A stretch of DNA of 64,000 bases from Duganella levis (GCF_009857605.1 NZ_WWCT01000014.1:62001-126000); one strand, 5' to 3'; counted from the stretch's first letter, positions 9,050 through 17,835 are shown. The notes: a model not told the origin generated them from the sequence alone. A program made the numbers and translations.

Positions 9050-9413
9050 AGGTCTTCAGATACGACATCACATCGGCGAGCTGCTGTTCATCCTTGATAC
9101 CCCAGAAGCGCATGCTGGTGCCAGGCACCACATCGTGCGGCGCGCGCAGATAGGCGGTCAGGGTTTTCTCGTCCCACGTCAGCCCGGACTTCTTCATCGC
9201 ATCGGAATACTTATAATCCTTGGTCGACGCCGCGCGCCGGCCCACGATACCGTTCAGTTGCGGCCCATAACCACCACTGGCAAACGGCCCCACCGCATGA
9301 CAAGACGCGCAACGCTGAAACAGCAACGCGCCACTCTTCGGATTACCCACCGGCGCGGCGCCGGCATGCATTGCCAGCATCAACAAGAAGAGCAACAAGC
9401 ATCGTTTTATCAT
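9039..9413 (-). CDS. Small exported class I cytochrome c
   Basis: 124 residues with a signal peptide (about residues 1-20). One haem-binding motif CASCH (C35, C38, H39) and a likely axial Met in GTSMRFWG make it a monohaem cytochrome of the c2/mitochondrial type that shuttles electrons in the periplasm. Its ATG follows the stop of the upstream antitoxin-like gene with no gap (TAAATG), so it is probably translated by re-initiation and shares the transcript of the HigB-type toxin pair. No oxidase or reductase partner is adjacent. Confidence 0.88.
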   Translation of the reverse strand: MIKRCLLLFLLMLAMHAGAAPVGNPKSGALLFQRCASCHAVGPFASGGYGPQLNGIVGRRAASTKDYKYSDAMKKSGLTWDEKTLTAYLRAPHDVVPGTSMRFWGIKDEQQLADVMSYLKTFKP

Positions 9414-9659
9414 TTACAGCTCTTCAATTGAGTAATGCTCCTTATCGTAAATGCTGACCATCAACGCCAGGAATTCAAGTAGCCCGGCTAGAGGATGCTG
9501 TTCGTTTTCGCCCATTATATCGAGCACATGATTCATCAATGTAACCGTGCGATCATACTCAGCCTCATTGGTGATGGGCCGCAGCTCAACTAGTCGATTA
9601 AGCTCCAGCCAAGCCGCTGCCAAAGCGCCGCCATCAACATTATCCACTAAGCTATTCAT
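9414..9659 (-). CDS. HigA-like antitoxin lacking the helix-turn-helix domain
   Basis: 81 residues. The segment LRPITNEAEYDRTVTLMNHVLD...LLEFLALMVSIYDKEHY matches the N-terminal (toxin-facing) region of COG5499/HigA antitoxins. Usual members continue for another 50-60 residues into a helix-turn-helix; this one stops after SIEEL. The stop is directly followed by the cytochrome c ATG, and the cytochrome frame is intact, so no hidden HTH reading frame is seen. It overlaps the toxin gene by 4 bases (ATGA), the usual toxin-first HigBA order. It is either a minimal antitoxin or a shortened one. Confidence 0.75.
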   Translation of the reverse strand: MNSLVDNVDGGALAAAWLELNRLVELRPITNEAEYDRTVTLMNHVLDIMGENEQHPLAGLLEFLALMVSIYDKEHYSIEEL

Positions 9660-9964
9660 TTTTTGATCTTTCCTTGCAGATAGCGCCTAGTCCACTTATC
9701 GTACTCACCATGCGTCAACATCCACCTGATGAACACTGCCCCGCTTGCATAATGTACAGTGGCGATTAGCCGAAACTTATTGCCACCGAGGTTAAAAACG
9801 GTGAACGGAGAAACATAATCAACACTTCCGAAAAAGCTGCGCAGCTCGCTAAAGTTACCCGGTGTAATGGAATCGATGCGTTGTGCCCATTGCCGAACAC
9901 TGCCACTCGCGTCGGGGCGGCGGCTACAGAAATCCTTCAATACTTTTAAAGATACGAGGCGCAT
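9656..9964 (-). CDS. higB: HigB-type mRNA interferase toxin
   Basis: 102 residues. MRLVSLKVLKDF at the start, SVDYVSPFTVFNLGGNKFRLIATVHY in the middle and RWMLTHGEYDKW near the end are the HigB_toxin (RelE-fold) pattern, including the VFN-GGNK-RL strand pair and the late THxEYD block. The frame is open to 10006, but the family begins at MRL (9964), which is used here. The gene is followed by its antitoxin with a 4-base overlap and is divergent from the binding-protein-like gene at 10012, with 47 bases between starts. Confidence 0.85.
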   Translation of the reverse strand: MRLVSLKVLKDFCSRRPDASGSVRQWAQRIDSITPGNFSELRSFFGSVDYVSPFTVFNLGGNKFRLIATVHYASGAVFIRWMLTHGEYDKWTRRYLQGKIKK

Positions 9965-10011
9965 GCGCCACTGTATGACTCTACTACTTTTATCATTTGA
10001 GGGCACGCAAA

Positions 10012-10917
10012 GTGCATAGCCGAAATCTCAAGCTTTCGGTCACGGCCTTGCTATGGACGGCCTTATGGCTGGCGGCCGGCGCGTGTAGTGCGGCGACGCA
10101 GGTGGTATATCCGCTGACCAGTCTTGACGATGCGGATAGCCGTTACGAATACGATTGGGCAGTGCTGCGCGTGGCGCTGCAAAAGACTGCGCCGCGCTAT
10201 GGAGCGTTTGAACTGAAGCAGTCGACCCAGGCGATGTCGCCGCAGCGCGTGGCGCAGGAGCTGCTGACGCCAGGTGGGCGCATCAACGTCTTCGCGCGCG
10301 CCACGTCGCCGGAGCTGGAGCAGCAATACATACCGGTGCGCCTGCCCATCGACAAAGGCCTGCTGGGCTACCGCATTTTCCTGGTGCGCTCTGCCGACCT
10401 GCCGCGCTTCGCAGCCGTGCACACGCTGGACGATCTGCGCAAGCTGCGCGTGGGACAAGGCAGGGATTGGGTCGATGTGCCGATCCTGCGCAACGCCGGA
10501 TTCACCGTGGTCGAAGGCACCAGCTACCGGGGACTGTTCGCAATGCTGTCGGCCGGCCGCTTTGACTGGTTCTCGCGTGGCATCGACGAGGCGCAGCGTG
10601 AATATATAGAACGCCACCCGAGCTATCCGGACATGGCGATGGAGCCGGCCTTGCTGCTACAGTATCCGCTGCCGCTGTACTTTTTCACGCGGCGCGACGC
10701 CGAAGGCAAGCTGCTGGCGCAGCGCATCAGCGACGGCATGGAGATGATGATCAAGGATGGTTCGCTCAACACCCTGTTCCAGCAGTTCAAGGGCGAGAGC
10801 ATCAAGGCCGGCGCGCTGACGAAACGGCGCGTGCTGCACATCAAAAATCCGCACCTGCCGCCAGAGACGCCGCTGTCGCGCGGCGAACTCTGGTTCGATC
10901 CCGTTAAAGGCAAATAG
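10012..10917 (+). CDS. Periplasmic substrate-binding-like protein of unknown ligand
   Basis: 301 residues with an N-terminal signal peptide (hydrophobic stretch, cleavage near CSA-AT). The body has the layout of a type 2 periplasmic binding fold: VVYPLTSLDDAD at the start of the mature protein, VHTLDDLRKLRVGQGRDWVD, and DGSLNTLFQQF at the end. No ABC permease is adjacent, so it may be a solitary sensor or chemoreceptor partner. GTG at 10012 is chosen because GAGGG lies 8 bases before it; TTG at 9997 would place the SD inside the gene. Function cannot be assigned. Confidence 0.75.
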   Translation: MHSRNLKLSVTALLWTALWLAAGACSAATQVVYPLTSLDDADSRYEYDWAVLRVALQKTAPRYGAFELKQSTQAMSPQRVAQELLTPGGRINVFARATSPELEQQYIPVRLPIDKGLLGYRIFLVRSADLPRFAAVHTLDDLRKLRVGQGRDWVDVPILRNAGFTVVEGTSYRGLFAMLSAGRFDWFSRGIDEAQREYIERHPSYPDMAMEPALLLQYPLPLYFFTRRDAEGKLLAQRISDGMEMMIKDGSLNTLFQQFKGESIKAGALTKRRVLHIKNPHLPPETPLSRGELWFDPVKGK

Positions 10918-10918
10918 C

Positions 10919-11992
10919 TTAAGGCCAGATGGCTTTCAGCACGGCGGCCAAGTGGTAGCCGCCCTGGATCAGCTGCGCCTTGGCGGCGGCCGACGATGGC
11001 ACCGGATAGTTGTCCGGAATCGCCAGCGGCCACACATTGTAGACGTCACCGTTCTTGCTGGTCTGCTGCGCCATCGGACCCGGCACCACGTCGGCATACG
11101 CCAGCTTGGCCACCACCAGCGTCTGATCGGCCCACTCATACGGCCACGTCACCGGATCGCCGCTGTTTGGCGACACCACCGGATTGCCGGCGATGACCAT
11201 CTGCGCGAACTGCTCCGGCGTACGCGCGCCGATGCGGCGGAACGCATAGTTGACCACCGTGGTGTCCCAGTACGAGTGGAACGCGCGCGTGGTCTGTGGC
11301 GGACGTGCTGGGGTGGCTGGCGTGGCCGGTGCAGGCTTGCTGTCATCCGCCGGGGCGGCAGGAATCTGCTGCGTGCTGTTGGCCGTCAGCTTGATATCAT
11401 CCAGTTGCAGATTATTGCCGCCCTGCGTGGCAAAGGCTTCCTTGTCGTCCAGCTGCTTCTGCGTCGGCAGCACGAAGCCGCCGTTCTTGCCGACATAGCC
11501 CTCGCCCACATGCAGCGGCTGCGCGATATCGCCGGTCAGGTGGGTCAGCATCAACAGCGCCTGGCGCGGCGTGAAGTTGTGCGGGTTGGTGGTGGCATTG
11601 CCCTTACCCTGCAACACCGCAATGCACTGCTTCAGCGTCTGCACGATATCGTGGTCGGTGGTGCCGACGCCGTGGTCCTGATAGTGCGACAGCTGGAACG
11701 GCACGTCGGTATAGTGGTACTCGCTGTGCTTCGGATTGGCGGTGGTGTAAGCCACCATCTCCTCCGTTTGCGGGCCGCAGTAAGTGCCCTTGACGCAGTC
11801 GGCCCACGACGCCACCTTGGCCAGACTCTCGCCCGGCAGCAGCAAGGCTTGCACCTGCTTCTCGGCGTTGCTGCCGACGATCAGTTGATCGGCAATCGCG
11901 CCAACCGCGCGGTGACCATCATTGCCCCACGCGTGGGCGTTGAGGGAGACGAAGGCGCTGCTGAGCGCCAGTATGCATGCAAGCTTTTTCAT
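10919..11992 (-). CDS. Exported S1/P1 family nuclease
   Basis: 357 residues. The signal peptide ends at residue 21, leaving Trp22 as the first mature residue (AWGNDGH), which is the conserved N-terminal zinc ligand of S1/P1 nucleases; His27 follows. Other zinc-ligand segments are HYTDVPFQ, LTHLTGDIAQPLHVGEG and WDTTVV. These enzymes cut single-stranded DNA and RNA to 5'-nucleotides. A Pro/Ala-rich insert (TPATPARPPQT, about residue 230) is not part of the core. Last of a three-gene coupled operon after the 5'-nucleotidase and PLD genes; its start overlaps the PLD stop by 4 bases. Confidence 0.9.
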   Translation of the reverse strand: MKKLACILALSSAFVSLNAHAWGNDGHRAVGAIADQLIVGSNAEKQVQALLLPGESLAKVASWADCVKGTYCGPQTEEMVAYTTANPKHSEYHYTDVPFQLSHYQDHGVGTTDHDIVQTLKQCIAVLQGKGNATTNPHNFTPRQALLMLTHLTGDIAQPLHVGEGYVGKNGGFVLPTQKQLDDKEAFATQGGNNLQLDDIKLTANSTQQIPAAPADDSKPAPATPATPARPPQTTRAFHSYWDTTVVNYAFRRIGARTPEQFAQMVIAGNPVVSPNSGDPVTWPYEWADQTLVVAKLAYADVVPGPMAQQTSKNGDVYNVWPLAIPDNYPVPSSAAAKAQLIQGGYHLAAVLKAIWP

Positions 11993-13215
11993 TCAGGACT
12001 GCCTTTCGCTGGCTTTGGATATTGTTTGTTGATGTCGAGCGCTTGCGCGTACGACGACGACCAGGTCTGCTCATGCAGCGCGGCCAGGCGCTGCGCCATT
12101 TTCTCATTGCGCATCACCACTTCCAGATTGCGCGACAAGTCCATATAGCCGCCGCTCCAGTTGCTGGTGCCGACCCAGGCGATCTGGTTATCGATCACCA
12201 TGGCCTTGCTGTGGATGACGCGCGCGAACGGAATAAAGCCAGTCGACGCCACCGGCAGCGTCACCACGCGGATTTCCACATTCGGCAGAATCGCCAGACT
12301 TTTCAGGTAGACCTGCGCCGGATTTTCCAGGTTCCAGTTGGAGACCATCAGCTTGACCTTGACGCCGCGGTTGGCCGCCGAACGCACCGCGTTGTCGATC
12401 ACCGCATAGTAAGGACGTGTACCTTTCGGGCCGTAGCTCAGCGGCGCGTAGTCCAGCAACTGGATGCGCACTTCGCTTTTCGCTTCCGCCAGCAGCGCCG
12501 GCAGGCCGGCCTCGGAATTGCCCACACCCGCAGGATTGTATTGCTGAGGGCTGGCCAGCAGGAAGGTGTCTTGATGAATGTTCGGCGCCACCGGCGTCGC
12601 ATTCAACACCGGCACCGGCTTGCCTTGCGAGATCAGCGCCTGCGCATTCCAGTCCTGGTTGAAGATCGCCTGTACTTGCGCCACAACCTTCGGATCGGTG
12701 ATGCGCAAACCGGTTTCGTGGATGTGCTCAAACGAGCGCCAGTCGAAATTCTGGCTGCCGATGTAAGCGGTCGCGCCATCCACCACCAGGTACTTGGCGT
12801 GGATGATGCCGTTGCCAGTCAACTTATTCACGTCCAGGATGCGGAAGTCCATATTCGGAATCGCCTTCAGGCGCTCGATGGTCGGCTTCTCCGACAGGCC
12901 CACGCCTTTTTGATCCAGCAGGAAGCGGATCTTGACGCCGCGCTTGCCCGCTGCCTCCAGATGCTCCACCACTTTTTCAAACACGCTGCCCGGCTTGATC
13001 ACGGCGTAGAACTGGCCGATGACAATTTCGCTCTTGGCGTTGTCAAACAGTTCGCTCCACACTTGCGCAGGATTGCGCAAGTCATCGCTATGCAGCGGCG
13101 TTTCCACCGGCGCGGTCTGCACCAGCTCAAAGCCGGGAATCGAAAACTCCGCGCGGGCCGGCGCAGCCAGTACGCTGGCCGCAACCAGGGCGGAAAGTAA
13201 AAGTCGACGCATCAT
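11989..13215 (-). CDS. Exported phospholipase D-like protein (two HKD motifs)
   Basis: 408 residues, signal peptide at residues 1-22. Two PLD-type active-site motifs are present: HAKYLVVDGATAYIGSQN (about residue 138) and HSKAMVIDNQIAWVGTSN (about residue 333). Two motifs in one chain make a complete active site. Substrates in the family range from phospholipids to DNA. The operon partners (5'-nucleotidase before it, S1/P1 nuclease after it, both with 4-base overlaps) favour nucleic acid or phosphodiester use, but this is inference. Confidence 0.88.
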   Translation of the reverse strand: MMRRLLLSALVAASVLAAPARAEFSIPGFELVQTAPVETPLHSDDLRNPAQVWSELFDNAKSEIVIGQFYAVIKPGSVFEKVVEHLEAAGKRGVKIRFLLDQKGVGLSEKPTIERLKAIPNMDFRILDVNKLTGNGIIHAKYLVVDGATAYIGSQNFDWRSFEHIHETGLRITDPKVVAQVQAIFNQDWNAQALISQGKPVPVLNATPVAPNIHQDTFLLASPQQYNPAGVGNSEAGLPALLAEAKSEVRIQLLDYAPLSYGPKGTRPYYAVIDNAVRSAANRGVKVKLMVSNWNLENPAQVYLKSLAILPNVEIRVVTLPVASTGFIPFARVIHSKAMVIDNQIAWVGTSNWSGGYMDLSRNLEVVMRNEKMAQRLAALHEQTWSSSYAQALDINKQYPKPAKGSPE

Positions 13216-14909
13216 TGCTCCTTTTGTACGTAACGCTTGAGCGGCGCCGCAGCGCCGGCTGGTTTGCCATCCTGCTCACGCTTGGCCAGATACTGGGTCA
13301 GCGCATCGATGTCGCGAATGCTGGTCGGCGCGCGATTGCTGCCGTTCTTGAAGGCCGGGAAACCGTCGCCGCCTTCGGCCAGGAAGTTATTGGTCACCAC
13401 GCGGTACGAGGTGTCCATCTCCAGCTTGGCGCCGTTCAGCTTCACGCTGCCCGGCACGATCTTGCTGCCTTCCGGCTTGCTGGCGTCCCATTGATAGCTA
13501 AAGCCTTCCGACAGTTGCAGCAAGCCGCGCTTGGAATCACGGTCTTCCAGCCACTGCTCTTCCAGCAGTTCGATAATTTGCGCGCCGCGCAGGTTCATCG
13601 CCACCAGCGTGTTCCCGAATGGCAGAACCGCCATTGCCTTGCCCAGCGTGACGCGGTTGCCGGCAACCGTCTCCAGATCCTGACGTATGCCGCCCGGATT
13701 TTGCAACGCGATCTGCGCGCCGTACGGACGGCCCGCCGCCAACATGGAGTCCGCCACCAGATCGCCCAGGGCGGATTCGCTGGCATGGTCCTTCTCGCGC
13801 TTGACGCTCGGCACAGCGATGGTCGCCACCGGACGCGCCAGCGCGGCGGCGCTTTGCTCGCGCGCCTTGTTCAGATACGCCGTCAGCGCTGGGTCGGCCG
13901 GCCACGTACCCGGCACCATCACCTCCTGCCTGGCGCTGACCTCGCGCACGGTGTTGGACGCGGTGTCCACTTGCAGCGTGATGCGGCCCAGTACATGGCC
14001 GCCCATGTCGGACTGCGTCACCAGCCGGCCATCCACCTTGCACAGATAGCCCTGGTGCGAATGGCCGCTGATCACCAGGCGAATCGACGGATCGAGGCGC
14101 TTGACCACATCCACGATCGGTCCTTTGAGATTGCCGCAATCCTGCTGGTCGAATTTATCGGTGGTGCGGCCGCCCTGGTGGATCAGCACCACGAACACGC
14201 CCACGCCCTGCTTGCGCAGTTCCGGCAGCTGGCGGTTGATGGCGTCCGCTTCGTCGACGAACTCCAGGCCGGCGATGCCCGAGGCCAGCGCCGATTCCGC
14301 CGTCTCGCGCAGCACGGTGCCGATGAAGGCGACCTTCACGCCATGCACGGTCTCGATTTTGTACGCCGGCAGCACCGGCTTGCGGGTGCGCATGTCGATC
14401 ACGTTGGCGGCCAGGTACTGGAACTGCGCGCCTTGATACGGACCGTCGAATTTGCAGGCCTTGTCGGCGCGCGGCGAAGTGCAGCCGCCCTGCTGCTGAC
14501 GCAGCAGCTCAATCCGGCCCTGGTCGAATTCGTGATTGCCGACCGACGTCACGCGCATGCCCAGCAGATTCATGGCGCCGATAGTCGGCTCGTCGGCCCA
14601 CATCGACGAGATGGCCGGGCTGGCGCCGATCAGGTCACCAGCGCCGACCACCATCAGTTCCGGATCGTCCTTGCGCCACGCCTGCAGCGCCGCGCCCAGC
14701 GTGTCGATGCCGCCGGCCTGGATGGTGCGTTCGTCGCCGCCGGCCGCGCTGTCCCAGACATATTTGCTGGCTTCCAGATTGCCATGGAAATCATTCAGCG
14801 CCACCAGTTGAACTTCGGTCACGCCCGGCGGCAGCGGCTGGCGCCATGCGCAGCCGGCCAGCGCGGCCAGCAAGGCCGCCGTTATAAGGGTAGAGGTATG
14901 TGTTTTCAT
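13212..14909 (-). CDS. 5'-nucleotidase / UshA-like lipoprotein
   Basis: 565 residues. A lipobox (ALAGC, Cys20) indicates lipid anchoring. The N-terminal metallophosphatase domain has LNDFHGNLE (about residue 38), GAGDLIGASP, GNHEFDQG and ISGHSHQGYLCKVDG. The C-terminal 5'-nucleotidase domain (from about residue 350) has QNPGGIRQDLE and the NNFLAEGGDGFPAF segment, which in this family stacks the base. It releases phosphate from nucleotides outside the cytoplasm. It is first in the coupled operon with the PLD-like and S1/P1 genes, so nuclease products could be converted to nucleosides for the nearby importer. Confidence 0.92.
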   Translation of the reverse strand: MKTHTSTLITAALLAALAGCAWRQPLPPGVTEVQLVALNDFHGNLEASKYVWDSAAGGDERTIQAGGIDTLGAALQAWRKDDPELMVVGAGDLIGASPAISSMWADEPTIGAMNLLGMRVTSVGNHEFDQGRIELLRQQQGGCTSPRADKACKFDGPYQGAQFQYLAANVIDMRTRKPVLPAYKIETVHGVKVAFIGTVLRETAESALASGIAGLEFVDEADAINRQLPELRKQGVGVFVVLIHQGGRTTDKFDQQDCGNLKGPIVDVVKRLDPSIRLVISGHSHQGYLCKVDGRLVTQSDMGGHVLGRITLQVDTASNTVREVSARQEVMVPGTWPADPALTAYLNKAREQSAAALARPVATIAVPSVKREKDHASESALGDLVADSMLAAGRPYGAQIALQNPGGIRQDLETVAGNRVTLGKAMAVLPFGNTLVAMNLRGAQIIELLEEQWLEDRDSKRGLLQLSEGFSYQWDASKPEGSKIVPGSVKLNGAKLEMDTSYRVVTNNFLAEGGDGFPAFKNGSNRAPTSIRDIDALTQYLAKREQDGKPAGAAAPLKRYVQKEQ

Positions 14910-14976
14910 AAGGTGTGCAGCATAGCGTATCCCGGCTCCAGCCAGCAGGATGGAAACATTGCCGTTACAAAGAAAA

Positions 14977-14996
14977 ACAGGCCCTTGCGGGCCTGT
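14977..14996 (-). terminator. Rho-independent terminator after the TonB-dependent receptor gene
   Basis: 8-bp perfect stem (14977-14984 with 14989-14996) with a 4-base loop; on the minus strand it is followed by TTTTTCT. It lies 46 bases after the receptor stop codon and upstream of the 5'-nucleotidase gene, separating the two transcripts. Confidence 0.75.
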
Positions 14997-15010
14997 GTCG
15001 TACTCACGAT

Positions 15011-15033
15011 ATGGCGGGCCGGAAGCCCGCCAT
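15011..15033 (-). other. Hairpin directly after the TonB-dependent receptor stop
   Basis: ATGGCGGGC (15011-15019) pairs perfectly with GCCCGCCAT (15025-15033) around a 5-base loop. It stands in tandem with the terminator at 14977-14996. It lacks its own T run, so it may protect the 3' end of the mRNA. Confidence 0.5.
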
Positions 15034-15041
15034 CGAGACGA

Positions 15042-17435
15042 TTAGTAGTCGCCCGAGAAGGTCAGGGACAGGAAGCGTGGTGCACCAGCGTAGTACGAGA
15101 TTTTGCTCGCAGTGATGCCAGGGTAAGCCAGCGCGTTGGTGGCGGTTGCCGAAGCCGGGTTCAGGTACTGCTTGTTACCCAGATTGCTCACGTTCATGGT
15201 GATCTTCGGACGTTTCAGCCAGCCCTGGTTAGGGAAGGTGTAGCCAGCGTCCAGACCCAGCAGGGTGTAGCCGCCAACGTATTCATCGTTAGCCATGGTG
15301 CTGTACTGACGCGCGGTGGTCTTCGCTTTCAGACGGCCGTAGAACGCGCCATCCTGGTACTCGGCGCTGACGCCAACTTTCCATTTCGGGGTCAGAGGGA
15401 ACTCGTTACCCTTGGTTGCCAGTGGCGCGAAGCCTTTGGCCAGTGCCAGGTTGTCCTGCATTTCCGACTTGGAGTAGCCCAGCGAGCCGTAGAACGCCCA
15501 GCCGTTGATCGGGGTGTTACCCAGTTCAACTTCGAAACCGTTGTTACGCACGTTGCCGACGTTGCTGGTGGCTTTGGTGTCGGTCGATGGATCATACGCG
15601 GTTGCCAGACGGTCCTTGAAATAAATCGAGTACACGTTGAAGGTGGCGATGATGTCCTTGTCCTGGTGACGGTAGCCGACGTCCAGATTCCACGACACTT
15701 CTTCTTTCACGTCATTGACGACGGTAGGCACGCCATTGACCAGCGTAACGTTACCGTTGTTTGGCAGGTAGATGAAGTTACCTGGCGCCTTCATGTTCTT
15801 GGCCAGCGATGCGTACAGTTGGTCGTCGTTGGTGACCTTGAAGCGCGCGCCCAGTTGTGGCAGCACGTCTTTGTAGGTACGTTCAACGCTGTACTGCTTG
15901 CCCGACAGCGGCAACGAACCTTCGTTGGCGAAGTTGGTGAAATCGCGCTTGATGTGCGGGGTACGCACGCCGAAGTTCAGGGTCAGGCGGTCATCCATTG
16001 CCGTGTAGGTGTCCTGCACGAAAGCCTGGTAGGCAGTCGATACGGTTTTCACGTCACGGAACACTTGCAGCTTGGTGCCGTCTGGACGGTAGATGTTGTT
16101 GGCTTGCAGCCAAGGATCATACGAACCGTCGTTGTTGATGGCGACCATCGGCGAGGTTTGCTCGTGGTTGGCGCGCTCGATCCATGCGCCGGCCAGCAGC
16201 GTGTGGTTGCCCATGGTGTGGGTCACAGCCAGGCTGATACCAGGACGGCTGGTGCGGGTGAACGAACCTTCCGCCATCAGCACTTTATCCTTGGTGTCGC
16301 CGTCGCCGTTCAGGTCGATCGAACCGGTCTTGACGCCGGTGCCGCCGTCCTTGACGATGGCCACGTTGGCTTCGGTGATCAGCTGCTGCTGGGTGCCGCC
16401 GGTGCCGTAGCCGTACCACCAGTAAGGAACAACCTTGATGTCGGTGTCTTCGTTCAGGCGGAACTTGGCGGTCGCCGAAGCGATCACGTTACGGAACGGG
16501 TTCAGCGCCAGGCCGTAGTAAACCGGCGATGGAGCGGTATCGTTCTGTGCGCCTGCGCCTGGGGTCACGTGGCCAGGGAACTTGGCGGAGTAGTCGTAGT
16601 AGTAACCGTTCTGCGCCAGTTCAGCCTTGCTCATCGCCAGGAAGTTGTTGTTGATGGCTTCGTTGTACAGCACGGTGGCGTGAACGTAGTTGAAGCGATC
16701 CCAGTCGTAGTTGAAGCCGGTATCGATGTGGTCGCGCTTGGCGCCGCCCTGGCCTTTCCACTTGTCCGCTTCAGCGTGCGAGGCGGAGATGAAGAACTTC
16801 GAACGCTTGTCCGAGAACAGGCCGCTGTCGAAGCGGATGTAGGTTTTGGTCAGGTTCAGCTGGCCCAGGGTCTGCATCACGCGGACGCGTTGCTTGTCTT
16901 CCGGGTTGCAGGTGGTGATGCCGAAGTTACCGCCGGTCGCGCCAACTTGTGGCGAGTCCACGTCGGTCGAACCTTGGGTCACGGTTTCGGAGCAGGTGTT
17001 TTCCTGGTCAACGTATTCTTGTGGGTAGACAGCGAACGAACCCGAGTCATTGACTGGCACGCCGTTGATGGTGGCGCCGATCTGGTCGGAGTTGAAGCCG
17101 CGCAGGGTCAGGCCGCCGCCGAACAGGCCGGTTGCGTCGTAGTTGAAGCTGTTCACTGCTGGCAGCATTTCCAGAGCTTCATAAGCGTTGCCGGTTGGGC
17201 GCTGCTTTTCCAATTCTTCCGCGGTAATCGTCGAACGTGCTTTTGGCGCGTCTTCCGTTACCATCAGGCCCATACCCAGTTTTTTACCGGTGATGACCAC
17301 TTCGGCCTTGCCTGGAGTAGCAGCAGCTGGCTCTGCAGCTTCCTGTGCGAAAGCAGCGCCGGCCGACAGTGCGGCCAGGTGAGCTGCTACGGCGATCACG
17401 CTCAAGCGCAAGACCGGAGATTGTTTGGATTGCAT
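15042..17435 (-). CDS. TonB-dependent receptor
   Basis: 797 residues with a signal peptide (residues 1-30, AFA-QEA). The plug domain spans about residues 45-170 (ITAEELEKQRPTGNAYEALEMLPAVN, GLFGGGLTLRGFNSDQIGATINGVPVND) and the rest is a 22-strand barrel ending in an aromatic-rich strand, LSLTFSGDY. The plug carries an unusual Cys pair region (about residues 140-185). AAGGGG before the ATG is a strong SD. Sitting between an exported nuclease/5'-nucleotidase operon and the purine deaminase/xanthine dehydrogenase operon, it probably imports nucleosides, bases or oligonucleotides; this is context inference. It has its own leader and terminator. Confidence 0.92.
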   Translation of the reverse strand: MQSKQSPVLRLSVIAVAAHLAALSAGAAFAQEAAEPAAATPGKAEVVITGKKLGMGLMVTEDAPKARSTITAEELEKQRPTGNAYEALEMLPAVNSFNYDATGLFGGGLTLRGFNSDQIGATINGVPVNDSGSFAVYPQEYVDQENTCSETVTQGSTDVDSPQVGATGGNFGITTCNPEDKQRVRVMQTLGQLNLTKTYIRFDSGLFSDKRSKFFISASHAEADKWKGQGGAKRDHIDTGFNYDWDRFNYVHATVLYNEAINNNFLAMSKAELAQNGYYYDYSAKFPGHVTPGAGAQNDTAPSPVYYGLALNPFRNVIASATAKFRLNEDTDIKVVPYWWYGYGTGGTQQQLITEANVAIVKDGGTGVKTGSIDLNGDGDTKDKVLMAEGSFTRTSRPGISLAVTHTMGNHTLLAGAWIERANHEQTSPMVAINNDGSYDPWLQANNIYRPDGTKLQVFRDVKTVSTAYQAFVQDTYTAMDDRLTLNFGVRTPHIKRDFTNFANEGSLPLSGKQYSVERTYKDVLPQLGARFKVTNDDQLYASLAKNMKAPGNFIYLPNNGNVTLVNGVPTVVNDVKEEVSWNLDVGYRHQDKDIIATFNVYSIYFKDRLATAYDPSTDTKATSNVGNVRNNGFEVELGNTPINGWAFYGSLGYSKSEMQDNLALAKGFAPLATKGNEFPLTPKWKVGVSAEYQDGAFYGRLKAKTTARQYSTMANDEYVGGYTLLGLDAGYTFPNQGWLKRPKITMNVSNLGNKQYLNPASATATNALAYPGITASKISYYAGAPRFLSLTFSGDY

Positions 17436-17468
17436 TCAAAACCCCTTAGAGTGTTATTGTAAAAACGT

Positions 17469-17511
17469 GAGAAAACTTCCGAATTCGATACCGAAGAGCT
17501 AATATTTTCTC
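17469..17511 (-). promoter_or_regulatory. Possible leader hairpin of the TonB-dependent receptor mRNA
   Basis: On the minus strand GAGAAAA (17511-17505) pairs with TTTTCTC (17475-17469), and CTTC/GAAG (17496-17493 with 17479-17476) extends it on the inside with an 8-base bulge. It would end 33 bases before the start codon. It could be a regulatory or stabilising leader structure; no known riboswitch is recognised. Confidence 0.3.
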
Positions 17512-17672
17512 TGCACAAAGGCGAGAGTGTAATGGTCGAAAATGACACTGGTGTGACAACAAAAGTTGCCAATTTGCTCTAACTATCTACCACTATTGCA
17601 TGTCAAAACAGGTCGCGACAAATACGTTTTTGCTACACCATTCAGTGGAAAAACATATAAATGCGCGTGAAA

Positions 17673-17688
17673 TGCTAATTAATTAGCA
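17673..17688. promoter_or_regulatory. 16-bp perfect palindrome upstream of the TonB-dependent receptor
   Basis: TGCTAATTAATTAGCA is its own reverse complement. It is in the AT-rich 446-base region between the receptor start (17435) and the deaminase stop (17882), 238 bases upstream of the receptor. It looks like a dimeric repressor or activator site. The rest of 17436-17881 has no gene that I can support: it holds the receptor leader, AT-rich promoter-like DNA and the deaminase terminator. Confidence 0.5.
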
Positions 17689-17835
17689 AGTTCAGAGTGA
17701 TGCTGAGGTAGGGAGCGGGCGGAATTATAAGAGCATCAGGTGCCGATGAATTTTGTTCATGGCAACTATTAGAGAGAAAACTCTGATGTGTAGCAAAACT
17801 GCGACAGAAAACCGGGGCAATTTTGATAAAAAACA

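Noticed and set aside
9039..9659. A frameshift that would restore the antitoxin's helix-turn-helix
   Set aside because: The DNA after the antitoxin stop encodes an intact cytochrome c with signal peptide and CASCH, so no HTH is hidden in another frame.
14977..15033. Inverted repeats as ends of a mobile element
   Set aside because: Two separate short hairpins right after a stop codon, one with a T run, and no transposase; they fit transcript ends.
13215..17462. A 1415-codon open frame on the plus strand
   Set aside because: It lies antisense to the 5'-nucleotidase and TonB-receptor genes, which have clear domains and signal peptides. Its product is a low-complexity Arg/His/Val/Gln-rich shadow of GC-rich coding DNA.
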